A stretch of DNA of 13,679 nt from Azonexus sp. (GTDB lineage: Bacteria > Pseudomonadota > Gammaproteobacteria > Burkholderiales > Rhodocyclaceae). A program made the position numbers and the translations under genes. Shown here one piece after another: positions 7,158-13,679 of this stretch; the stretch's first letter is position 1; the number at the start of each line of letters is the position of its first letter. The notes under the pieces are model-generated. The model saw nothing but the letters and a program-made list of their open reading frames with translations. It was not told where the DNA came from and did not search any database. Location of the stretch: NCBI GenBank assembly GCA_023150195.1, contig JAKLLI010000020.1, positions 1 through 13,679 on the forward strand, in the 5' to 3' direction.

Positions 7158-8795
7158 GTGCCTAATCCGTACGCTGTCGGCCTGGAAAAAAATCCGGCCA
7201 ATTTTGTTTCGCTGTCTCCGCTCAGCTTTATCGAGCGTTCCGCATTCATTTACCCCAAGCGCATCTCCGTCATCCAGGGGGCGCGCAAATATACCTGGCT
7301 GGAAAGCTATACCCGCTGCCGTCAACTGGCCTCCGCCCTGAAAAACCGCGGCATTGGCAAGGGCGACACCGTGGCCGCCATGCTGCCCAACTCGGCGCCG
7401 ATGTTCGAGTGCCACTTCGGGGTACCGATGATCGGCGCCGTGATCAACACCCTGAACACCCGACTGGATGCCGAAGCCATCGCCTTCATGCTCAAGCATG
7501 GCGAAGCCAAGGTACTCATTACCGATCCGGAATTTTCCGCGACCATCAAGGCCGCGCTGGCCCTGCTCGACGGCCCCAAGCCGCTGGTGATCGATACGCT
7601 GGATCCGGAGTTTACGGGCGGCGAGGCACTGGGCGAAAAAGATTACGAAGCCTTCCTGAATGAAGGCGATCCCGAATTCGAATGGGCTTTGCCCGACGAC
7701 GAGTGGGATGCCATCGCCCTGAACTACACCTCGGGCACCACCGGCAACCCCAAGGGCGTGGTCTATCACCATCGCGGCGCCTACCTGAATTCCGCATCCA
7801 ACATCATTTCCTGGGGCATGCCCCCGCACGCAGTGTATCTGTGGACGCTGCCGATGTTCCACTGCAACGGCTGGTGCTTCCCCTGGACCCTGGCCGCCAA
7901 TGCGGGCACCAGCGTCTGCCTGCGCAAGGTCGACCCGGCACTGATCTTCGGCCTGATCAAGGAACACAAGGTCAGCCACATGTGCGGCGCGCCGATCGTG
8001 TATGGGATGATGATCAATGCCCCGGCGGCGCTCAAGGAAGGCATTGAGCATCAGGTCAGCGGCCTGATCGCCGGTGCCGCCCCCCCGGCCGCCATCATCG
8101 AAGGCGCCGAGCAGATGGGCTTCAATATTACCCATGTGTACGGGTTGACCGAGACCTATGGTCCGGCCTCCGTCTGTGCCAAGCATCCAGAATGGGAAAA
8201 GCTGCCGATCGACTTGCGCGCTGCCCGCAATGGCCGTCAGGGCGTCCGCTATCACATGCAGGAAGCCATCTCCGTGCTTGATCCGGTGAGCATGCAACCC
8301 GTGCCCTGGGATGGCGAAACCATGGGCGAAATCATGTTCCGCGGCAATCTGGTGATGAAGGGGTACCTGAAGAACGAGAAGGCGTCCGAAGAAGCCTTTG
8401 CCGGCGGCTGGTTCCATACCGGCGATCTGGCGGTTGTGCACAGCGACGGTTACGTCAAGATCAAGGATCGTTCAAAGGACATCATCATTTCCGGCGGCGA
8501 AAATATTTCTTCGCTGGAAGTTGAGGACGTGCTCTACCGTCACCCGGCGGTGGTGGCTGCGGCGGTCGTGGCCAAGCCCGATGAGAAGTGGGGCGAAGTG
8601 CCGGCCGCTTTCGTCGAGCTCAAGCTGGATGCCACCTGTACCGAAGCCGAAATGATCGAGCACTGCCGCGCGCATCTGGCCCGCTTCAAGGTGCCCAAGC
8701 AGGTGGTGTTCGGCGAACTGCCCAAGACCTCAACCGGCAAGATCCAGAAATACGTCCTCCGCCAGCACGCCCAGTCGGCACTGGCCATCGAATAA
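7158..8795 (+). CDS. Fatty/carboxylic acyl-CoA synthetase (AMP-binding, ANL superfamily)
   Basis: 545 residues from a GTG start set by GAGGAG at 7145. It activates a carboxylic acid in two steps, acid + ATP to acyl-AMP, then CoA displaces AMP. Motifs: the phosphate-binding loop NYTSGTTGNPKGVVYHH (about 189-205), the adenine/acyl motif THVYGLTETYGP (about 324-335), GWFHTGDLA (about 416-424), the hinge and CoA region IKDRSKDIIISGGENISS, and the C-terminal catalytic Lys in PKTSTGKIQK (about 522-531). The long N-terminal PNPYAVGLEKNPANFVSLSP and overall sequence resemble the medium/long-chain ligases grouped with DmdB-type methylmercaptopropionate-CoA ligases. The substrate (fatty, branched or aromatic acid) is not determined by sequence. 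It is the first gene of a likely operon with the acyl-CoA dehydrogenase (58-bp gap with a hairpin) and ETF-QO. Confidence 0.93.
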   Translation: MPNPYAVGLEKNPANFVSLSPLSFIERSAFIYPKRISVIQGARKYTWLESYTRCRQLASALKNRGIGKGDTVAAMLPNSAPMFECHFGVPMIGAVINTLNTRLDAEAIAFMLKHGEAKVLITDPEFSATIKAALALLDGPKPLVIDTLDPEFTGGEALGEKDYEAFLNEGDPEFEWALPDDEWDAIALNYTSGTTGNPKGVVYHHRGAYLNSASNIISWGMPPHAVYLWTLPMFHCNGWCFPWTLAANAGTSVCLRKVDPALIFGLIKEHKVSHMCGAPIVYGMMINAPAALKEGIEHQVSGLIAGAAPPAAIIEGAEQMGFNITHVYGLTETYGPASVCAKHPEWEKLPIDLRAARNGRQGVRYHMQEAISVLDPVSMQPVPWDGETMGEIMFRGNLVMKGYLKNEKASEEAFAGGWFHTGDLAVVHSDGYVKIKDRSKDIIISGGENISSLEVEDVLYRHPAVVAAAVVAKPDEKWGEVPAAFVELKLDATCTEAEMIEHCRAHLARFKVPKQVVFGELPKTSTGKIQKYVLRQHAQSALAIE

Positions 8796-8805
8796 AACCA
8801 GTATC

Positions 8806-8827
8806 GGCAGCCGCTGCGGCGGCTGCC
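8806..8827 (+). terminator. GC-rich intercistronic hairpin between acyl-CoA synthetase and dehydrogenase genes
   Basis: A perfect 9-bp stem GGCAGCCGC/GCGGCTGCC with a TGCG tetraloop begins 10 bases after the ligase TAA. Only TTATCC follows, so it is not a full intrinsic terminator. It more likely stabilises the upstream message or reduces read-through, setting different levels of ligase and dehydrogenase. The dehydrogenase Shine-Dalgarno (around 8843) lies outside the stem. Confidence 0.55.
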
Positions 8828-8853
8828 TTATCCAGAATCCAAAGGAAATGTGA

Positions 8854-10632
8854 ATGAGTACTTACACTGCGCCCCTGCGCGACATGCAGTTCATTCTGAA
8901 CGACATCGCCGACATCGAAGCCATCTGCGCCCTGCCCGGTAACGAAGAGTGTTCCGTCGATCTGGTCGAATCCATTCTCGACGAAGCCGCCAAATTTGCG
9001 TCCGGCGTGCTGGACCCGATCAACCGTGGCGGCGACACCGTCGGCTCCGTCTGCAAGGATGGGGTGGTGACGACCGCGCCCGGTTTCAAGGACGCCTACC
9101 AGCTGTTCTGCGAAACCGGCTGGAATGCCATGCCCTTCTCGCCGGAATACGGCGGTCAGGGGCTGCCGGCTGTGGTCACCATGGCGGTGAACGAAATGTG
9201 GAAGTCGGCCAACATGGCTTTTGCCCTGTGCCCGATGTTGACCGGTGGCGCCATCGAAGCCATCGCGCACCATGCGTCCGACGAACTGAAGCAGAAGTAT
9301 CTGCCGAAGATGGTTGAAGGCGTCTGGACCGGCACCATGAACCTGACCGAGCCGAACGCCGGTTCCGATCTGGCGGCCATCAGCACCAAGGCCAAGGCGG
9401 TCGGCGACGGCAGCTATCTGGTGACCGGCACCAAGATTTTCATTACCTGGGGCGAGAACGATTGCGCCGAAAACATCATCCATCTGGTGCTGGCCCGTCT
9501 GCCCGATGCGCCGCCGGGATTGAAGGGCATTTCGCTCTTCCTGGTTCCCAAGTTCCTGGTCAATGACGACGGTTCTTTGGGCAAGCGCAACGACCTGATC
9601 TGTTCGTCCATCGAGCACAAGCTCGGCATCCACGGCAGCCCGACGGCAGTGATGTCCTATGGCGATAACGAAGGCGCCGTGGGCTACGTGATCGGCGAAG
9701 AAAACAAGGGCGTGGGCTACATGTTCACGATGATGAACCACGCCCGCGTCAACGTGGGTCTGGAAGGTGTCGGCATTGCCGAGCGTGCCTACCAGCATGC
9801 CCTGTGGTACGCCCGCGAGCGCGTGCAAGGCAAGATCATCGGCGATGCTTCCGGTGAAAAGAAGCCCATCCTGCATCATCCGGATGTCCGTCGCCTGCTG
9901 ATGGATGTGAAGTCCCGCACCGAAGCCATGCGCACGCTGGCCTATTACGCGGCGGCCCAGATCGACAAGGCGCATGCCGGCGATGCTGTTGCGCAAGCCC
10001 GCATCGACCTGCTGACCCCGGTGGTCAAGGGCTGGAGTACCGAGCAGGGTGTGGAACTCTCGTCCAACGCGCTGCAAGTCTTTGGCGGTGTCGGCTTCGT
10101 TGAAGAAACCGGTGCGGCCCAGTATTACCGCGATTCGCGCATCACCACCATCTACGAAGGCACGACCGCCATTCAGGCTAACGACCTGGTGGGCCGCAAG
10201 CTGGCCCGCGAAAAGGTGCCGGGTGCCGCCATGAGCGCGCTGCTGGCAGAAATGCGTGCCGATGCAGCGGCGATTGCCACCGAATCGCAAACCGCCGGGA
10301 TTGCCGCCCAGCTGGAAAACGGCCTGAACGCCCTGTCGACCGCCAGCGACTGGATTCTCGCCAACTACGACAGCCAGCCCGCGGCCGTGCATGCGGGTTC
10401 CGTGCCTTTCCTCAAGTTGACCGGCATCGTCGTGGGCGGCTGGCTGATGGCCAAGTCGGCCCGCATCGCTGCGCAGCGTCTGGCCGAAGGCAGCGACGAC
10501 CGCTTCTATACCGCCAAGTTGGCCACCGCCAGCTATTTCGCGACGCATCAGCTGCCCTTTGCCGCAGCCTATGCCGCCGAAGTAACCGGTGGTGCAGCGT
10601 CCGTGCTCGGCCTCGACGAGCCGCTGTTCTAA
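8854..10632 (+). CDS. Acyl-CoA dehydrogenase, long form with C-terminal extension
   Basis: 592 residues; a flavoprotein that makes the alpha,beta double bond in an acyl-CoA and hands electrons to ETF. Visible: the flavin/substrate motif MNLTEPNAGSD (T165-E166), GTKIFITWGEND (about 190-200), the FGGVGFVEETGAAQYYRD signature, and the catalytic base E435 in IYEGTTAIQANDL, at the position used by short/medium-chain enzymes. Typical acyl-CoA dehydrogenases have about 380-400 residues; the extra C-terminal part (from about 460) matches the longer family with an additional C-terminal domain, to which the DmdC-type enzymes and many fatty acyl dehydrogenases belong. AAAGGAAA at 8841 precedes the ATG by a good distance. 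It lies between the acyl-CoA synthetase and ETF-QO (9-bp gap), which fits electron delivery to the quinone pool. Chain-length preference is unknown. Confidence 0.95.
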   Translation: MSTYTAPLRDMQFILNDIADIEAICALPGNEECSVDLVESILDEAAKFASGVLDPINRGGDTVGSVCKDGVVTTAPGFKDAYQLFCETGWNAMPFSPEYGGQGLPAVVTMAVNEMWKSANMAFALCPMLTGGAIEAIAHHASDELKQKYLPKMVEGVWTGTMNLTEPNAGSDLAAISTKAKAVGDGSYLVTGTKIFITWGENDCAENIIHLVLARLPDAPPGLKGISLFLVPKFLVNDDGSLGKRNDLICSSIEHKLGIHGSPTAVMSYGDNEGAVGYVIGEENKGVGYMFTMMNHARVNVGLEGVGIAERAYQHALWYARERVQGKIIGDASGEKKPILHHPDVRRLLMDVKSRTEAMRTLAYYAAAQIDKAHAGDAVAQARIDLLTPVVKGWSTEQGVELSSNALQVFGGVGFVEETGAAQYYRDSRITTIYEGTTAIQANDLVGRKLAREKVPGAAMSALLAEMRADAAAIATESQTAGIAAQLENGLNALSTASDWILANYDSQPAAVHAGSVPFLKLTGIVVGGWLMAKSARIAAQRLAEGSDDRFYTAKLATASYFATHQLPFAAAYAAEVTGGAASVLGLDEPLF

Positions 10633-10641
10633 GGCGCCATC

Positions 10642-12279
10642 ATGCGAAACGATCGCGAAGCGATGGAATACGATGTGGTGATCGTTGGCGGCGGCCCTTC
10701 GGGGCTGTCTGCGGCGATCCGCATCAAGCAGCTGGCCGAAGCGGCCGGGCGGGAGGTGTCGGTCTGCCTGCTCGAAAAAGGCTCGGAAATCGGCGCGCAT
10801 ATCCTGTCCGGTGCCGTGCTGGAACCGCATGCCCTGGCCGAACTTTTCCCGGATTGGCAGGAACGCGGTGCGCCCCTGAACACCCCGGCGGGTGAAGACA
10901 AGCTCATGTATCTGACGGAAGCGGGCGCTTACAAGCTCCCGACGCCGCCGCAGATGGCTAACCACGGCAACTACATCATCAGCCTGGGCAATCTGGCCCG
11001 CTGGTTGGGCGAGCAGGCCGAGGCGCTGGGCGTGGAAATCTATCCCGGCTTTGCAGCGGCCGAAGTGCTCTACCACGAGGATGGTTCGGTCAAGGGCGTG
11101 GCGACGGGCGATCTCGGCATTGGCAAGGATGGTCAGCCCGGCCACAATTTCCAGCCCGGGATGGAATTGCACGCCCGGCAAACGATTTTTGCCGAAGGCT
11201 GCCGTGGTTCGCTGACCAAGACCTTGTTCGAGCAGTTCAAGCTGCGCGATGGCGTTGATCCGCAAACCTACGGGATCGGCATCAAGGAACTGTGGGAAGT
11301 CGATCCGGCCAGGCACCAGCCGGGGCTGATCGTACACACCGTGGGCTGGCCGCTGCAAAGCGACACCTACGGCGGCTCCTTCATGTACCACCTGGAGAAC
11401 AATCTGGTCGCCATCGGCATGGTGGTCGGGCTGGATTACAAGAATCCCTGGTTGTCGCCCTACGAGGAGTTTCAGCGTTACAAGACGCACCCGGCGATTC
11501 GTGACACCTTTGCCGGCGGCCGGCGGATTTCCTATGGTGCCCGCGCGCTGTCGGAAGGTGGCTACCAGTCGGTACCCAAGCTGAGTTTTCCGGGTGGCCT
11601 GCTGATTGGCGATACCGCCGGTTTCCTCAATGTGCCCAAGATCAAGGGCACGCACATGGCGATGAAGTCGGGCATGGTCGCGGCGGAAGCGATCTTCGAG
11701 CATCTCGGGAAGGACAACGCCGGTGCCGAACCCAGCGAGTACGCGGAACAGATCAAGAAAAGCTGGCTCTGGGAAGAGTTGTACACCGTGCGCAACATTC
11801 GCCCTGCGTTCAAATGGGGACTCTGGGGTGCCCTGGCCTACGGCGCCATCGATACCTATGTGTTTGGCGGCAAGGCGCCGTGGACCCTGCATCACCACGA
11901 GGACCACACGCAACTGGGCGACAAGCAGAGTCATCCCAAAATCGCCTACCCCAAGCCCGACGGTCAACTGACCTTCGACCGCCTTTCTTCCGTTTTCCTT
12001 TCGGCCACGAACCACGAGGAAAACCAGCAGTGTCACCTGCGGCTGAAGGATGAAAGCGTGGCCATCAGCGTCAATTACGCGAAATACGGCTCGCCGGAAA
12101 CGCGTTATTGCCCAGCCGGGGTGTACGAAATCCTCGGTGAGGACGAAGGCCAGCCGCGTCTGCAGATCAACGGGCAGAACTGTCTGCATTGCAAAACCTG
12201 CGACATCAAGGACCCGACCCAGAACATCAACTGGACGGTGCCGGAGGGTGGCGGTGGACCGAACTATCCAAATATGTAA
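10642..12279 (+). CDS. Electron transfer flavoprotein:ubiquinone oxidoreductase (ETF-QO)
   Basis: 545 residues; an FAD and 4Fe-4S protein peripheral to the inner membrane that oxidises reduced ETF and reduces ubiquinone. The N-terminal Rossmann motif is [14 protein letters not shown] (GGGPSG at 16-21). The Fe-S ligands are C490, C514, C517 and C520, in RYCPAGVYE and NCLHCKTCD, the pattern of the family's cluster. The central part has [20 protein letters not shown] and the [24 protein letters not shown] segment, and the end [10 protein letters not shown] is typical. The ATG at 10642 is chosen because AAGG (10631-10634, partly in the preceding stop codon) lies 7 bases ahead and homologues have a similar short leader; an alternative is ATG 10663 (MEYDVVIV). 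It is 9 bp after the dehydrogenase gene, so co-transcription is very likely. The etfA/etfB genes for its partner are not in this window. Confidence 0.97.
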   Translation: MRNDREAMEYDVVIVGGGPSGLSAAIRIKQLAEAAGREVSVCLLEKGSEIGAHILSGAVLEPHALAELFPDWQERGAPLNTPAGEDKLMYLTEAGAYKLPTPPQMANHGNYIISLGNLARWLGEQAEALGVEIYPGFAAAEVLYHEDGSVKGVATGDLGIGKDGQPGHNFQPGMELHARQTIFAEGCRGSLTKTLFEQFKLRDGVDPQTYGIGIKELWEVDPARHQPGLIVHTVGWPLQSDTYGGSFMYHLENNLVAIGMVVGLDYKNPWLSPYEEFQRYKTHPAIRDTFAGGRRISYGARALSEGGYQSVPKLSFPGGLLIGDTAGFLNVPKIKGTHMAMKSGMVAAEAIFEHLGKDNAGAEPSEYAEQIKKSWLWEELYTVRNIRPAFKWGLWGALAYGAIDTYVFGGKAPWTLHHHEDHTQLGDKQSHPKIAYPKPDGQLTFDRLSSVFLSATNHEENQQCHLRLKDESVAISVNYAKYGSPETRYCPAGVYEILGEDEGQPRLQINGQNCLHCKTCDIKDPTQNINWTVPEGGGGPNYPNM

Positions 12280-12389
12280 TTCGGACTGCAGGGCGATTTC
12301 GATATTTTGAGACGACCCGGCAGCCAACAAATCACCAAGAGAACAGCAAAACACTTTTGTAGAAAACCACGGGGTTCTTAGGAGGATCT
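12280..12389 (+). promoter_or_regulatory. Gap before yjcH; probable promoter/leader region
   Basis: This 110-bp gap between ETF-QO and yjcH is more AT-rich than its neighbours. It holds a weak hairpin CAAAA/TTTTG (12347-12359) and the strong Shine-Dalgarno AGGAGG (12380-12385) 4 bases before the yjcH ATG. The gap size suggests yjcH-actP has its own promoter, but I cannot name one and read-through from the upstream operon remains possible. Confidence 0.3.
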
Positions 12390-12704
12390 ATGTCACAACC
12401 CAATATTCAGGCGAAGATTCGGAGCAATCCGCGATTCGCCGAACTGGTCGGCAAGCGCACGCGCTTCGCCATCATTTTGTCCCTCGTCGTCTTGTTGCCC
12501 TATTACACCTTCATGTTTTTCGTGTCCACGCAGCCGCAACTTTTCGCGAGCAAGTTGTCTGAAGGCGGTATTTTGACCATCGGTTGGCCGATTGCTGCGC
12601 TGATCATTGTTGGTGGTTGGTTATTGACGGGCGTTTACGTTAGCCGTGCCAATGGCGAGTTTGATCGTATGACCGAAGAAGTGCTCAAGGAGGCTCGCAA
12701 ATGA
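12390..12704 (+). CDS. yjcH: DUF485 small inner-membrane protein (YjcH)
   Basis: 104 residues with two membrane helices (about 26-46, [18 protein letters not shown]; about 62-85, [21 protein letters not shown]), a basic cytoplasmic start and a charged C-terminal tail. The family is almost always encoded directly before actP-type symporters, as here. Its role is unproven; it is presumed to assist the transporter. Its stop codon TGA overlaps the actP start (ATGA), which implies translational coupling. Confidence 0.93.
   Translation: MSQPNIQAKIRSNPRFAELVGKRTRFAIILSLVVLLPYYTFMFFVSTQPQLFASKLSEGGILTIGWPIAALIIVGGWLLTGVYVSRANGEFDRMTEEVLKEARK
12687..12693 (+). promoter_or_regulatory. Perfect Shine-Dalgarno for actP inside yjcH
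   Basis: AAGGAGG lies within the last codons of yjcH, 7 bases before the actP ATG at 12701. It supports that start and efficient independent initiation despite the stop-start overlap. Confidence 0.8.
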
Positions 12705-13679
12705 AGCGCTCCCTTACCGCACTGATCGCAGGGTGTTTGCTTGCTGTCTCGTTTTCTGTTCTTGCTGCCGGCGGCGCCATCGAAGGTGTCGAAAAGCAGC
12801 CGGTGAACGTCAGCGCCATCGCCATGTTCATGATCTTCGTCCTGGCAACGCTGGGCATCACCAAGTGGGCTGCTGGCAAAACCAAGACCACAGCCGATTT
12901 CTACACGGCCGGCGGCGGTATCAGCGGCTTCCAGAATGGCCTGGCCATTGCCGGTGACTACATGTCGGCAGCGACCTTGCTCGGTATCACCTCGATGGTC
13001 TACTTCAAGGGCTACGATGGCTTTGTCTATGCCGTCTGCTTCTTCATCGGCTGGCCGATCATTCTCTTCCTGATGGCCGAACGCCTGCGCAATCTCGGCA
13101 AATTCACCTTTGCCGACATCGCTTCCTACCGTCTCGATCAAAACCGCATCCGTACCTTCGCGGCCATTGGTTCGTTGACCGTGGTTTGCTTCTACCTGAT
13201 CGTGCAGATGGTCGGTGCCGGCCAGTTGATCCAGCTGCTGTTCGGGCTGGAGTACAACACGGCGGTGGCCGTCGTCGGCATCCTGATGATGGTGTACGTG
13301 ACCTTCGGCGGCATGACCGCAACGACCTGGGTGCAGATCATCAAGGCCTGCCTGCTGCTCGGTGGGGGGATCACGCTGATGCTGCTGACCTTGTCGCAAT
13401 TCGGCTGGTCGCTCGACACCCTGTTCGCCAAGGCCGTCGAATCGCACAAGCAGGGCGACAAGATCATGGCGCCGGGTTCGCTGATGGCTGATCCGGTCTC
13501 TGCCTTCTCGCTGTCGCTGGGCCTGCTCTTCGGTACGGCCGGCCTGCCACACATCATGATGCGCTTCTTCACCGTGCCGAACGCCAAGGAAGCCCGTAAA
13601 TCGGTGTTTTATGCGACCGGTTTTATTGGCCTCTTCTTCCTTGTCACGATTATTCTTGGCGCGGGGGCGATCTCGATTG
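12701..13679 (+). CDS. actP: Cation/acetate symporter ActP (SSS family), 3' end outside window
   Basis: 326 residues are visible of about 550 usual for the family. It is a sodium:solute symporter family carrier for acetate and related short monocarboxylates in the inner membrane. The N-terminus is signal-peptide-like ([25 protein letters not shown]), which is normal for ActP. Strong family segments follow: [94 protein letters not shown], and [15 protein letters not shown] followed by [12 protein letters not shown]. These match the E. coli protein closely as I remember it. The gene starts in the ATGA overlap with yjcH and has a perfect ribosome site. The acs gene often found beside it is not seen in this window; it could lie to the right. 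Confidence 0.96.
   Translation, partial: MKRSLTALIAGCLLAVSFSVLAAGGAIEGVEKQPVNVSAIAMFMIFVLATLGITKWAAGKTKTTADFYTAGGGISGFQNGLAIAGDYMSAATLLGITSMVYFKGYDGFVYAVCFFIGWPIILFLMAERLRNLGKFTFADIASYRLDQNRIRTFAAIGSLTVVCFYLIVQMVGAGQLIQLLFGLEYNTAVAVVGILMMVYVTFGGMTATTWVQIIKACLLLGGGITLMLLTLSQFGWSLDTLFAKAVESHKQGDKIMAPGSLMADPVSAFSLSLGLLFGTAGLPHIMMRFFTVPNAKEARKSVFYATGFIGLFFLVTIILGAGAISI

Noticed and set aside
7065..8441. 458-residue minus-strand frame over the acyl-CoA synthetase
   Set aside because: Codon-aligned antisense to a gene with all ANL-superfamily motifs; no recognisable domain of its own.
8686..12354. 1222-residue open frame on the minus strand over the dehydrogenase and ETF-QO genes
   Set aside because: It is codon-aligned antisense to two unmistakable genes, rich in His, Arg and Gly as such shadows are, has no domain I recognise, and is fully explained by absence of TTA/CTA/TCA codons in the sense strand.
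12635..13552. 305-residue minus-strand frame over yjcH/actP
   Set aside because: Codon-aligned with actP and very rich in Gln, Glu, His and Arg, as expected for the reverse of a membrane protein gene; actP itself is certain.
1..13679. Mobile element, phage, CRISPR array, tRNA or rRNA
   Set aside because: I read both strands and found no transposase or integrase motif, no regularly spaced repeats, and no RNA gene; gaps between genes are all under 170 bp.

Overview
The window is GC-rich, densely coded bacterial DNA with strong GC-ending codon bias. The protein families (a second-type EF-G, YceI, a YgiD-like LigB dioxygenase, ETF-ubiquinone oxidoreductase, a YjcH-ActP pair) point to a Gram-negative, respiring proteobacterium. 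A betaproteobacterium of the Rhodocyclales/Burkholderiales kind is my best guess from family resemblance alone. It reads as an ordinary chromosomal region: I see no transposase, integrase, phage gene, tRNA, rRNA or CRISPR array.

Layout. (1) 1-1763, plus strand: the 3' part of an EF-G-like translational GTPase, cut by the window edge. A hairpin follows in the short convergent gap. (2) 1846-3258, minus strand: a periplasmic YceI-family lipid-binding protein lies downstream of a YgiD/LigB-type extradiol dioxygenase, probably as one transcript. They are divergent from a LysR-type regulator (3354-4301, plus). The 95-bp gap between dioxygenase and regulator holds a perfect 10-bp inverted repeat, the best operator candidate in the window. 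(3) 4238-6996, minus strand: a soluble PAS-PAS hybrid histidine kinase is joined by an ATGA overlap to an OmpR-family response regulator. The regulator's 3' end overlaps the LysR gene's 3' end tail-to-tail by 64 bp. (4) 7158-12279, plus strand: an acyl-CoA synthetase, a long-form acyl-CoA dehydrogenase and ETF:ubiquinone oxidoreductase. (5) 12390 to the right edge, plus strand: yjcH (DUF485) and actP, the acetate/cation symporter, also joined by an ATGA overlap and cut by the window end.

How the genes fit together. Region 4 is a compact route for using a carboxylic acid. The ligase makes the acyl-CoA, the dehydrogenase oxidises it, and ETF-QO passes the electrons from ETF to the quinone pool; EtfAB itself is not here. 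Region 5 imports acetate and similar short acids, so regions 4 and 5 together look like acid uptake and oxidation. The two-component system is divergent from region 4 and may control it, but that is inference from position. Region 2 looks like a small LysR-controlled response module, perhaps to aromatic or quinone-like compounds, again by inference.

I did not find a clearly new system. The points most worth checking are the LysR operator dyad, the 64-bp convergent coding overlap, and the unassigned signal and targets of the soluble hybrid kinase. A very long antisense open frame (1222 codons) over the dehydrogenase and ETF-QO genes is explained by codon bias.
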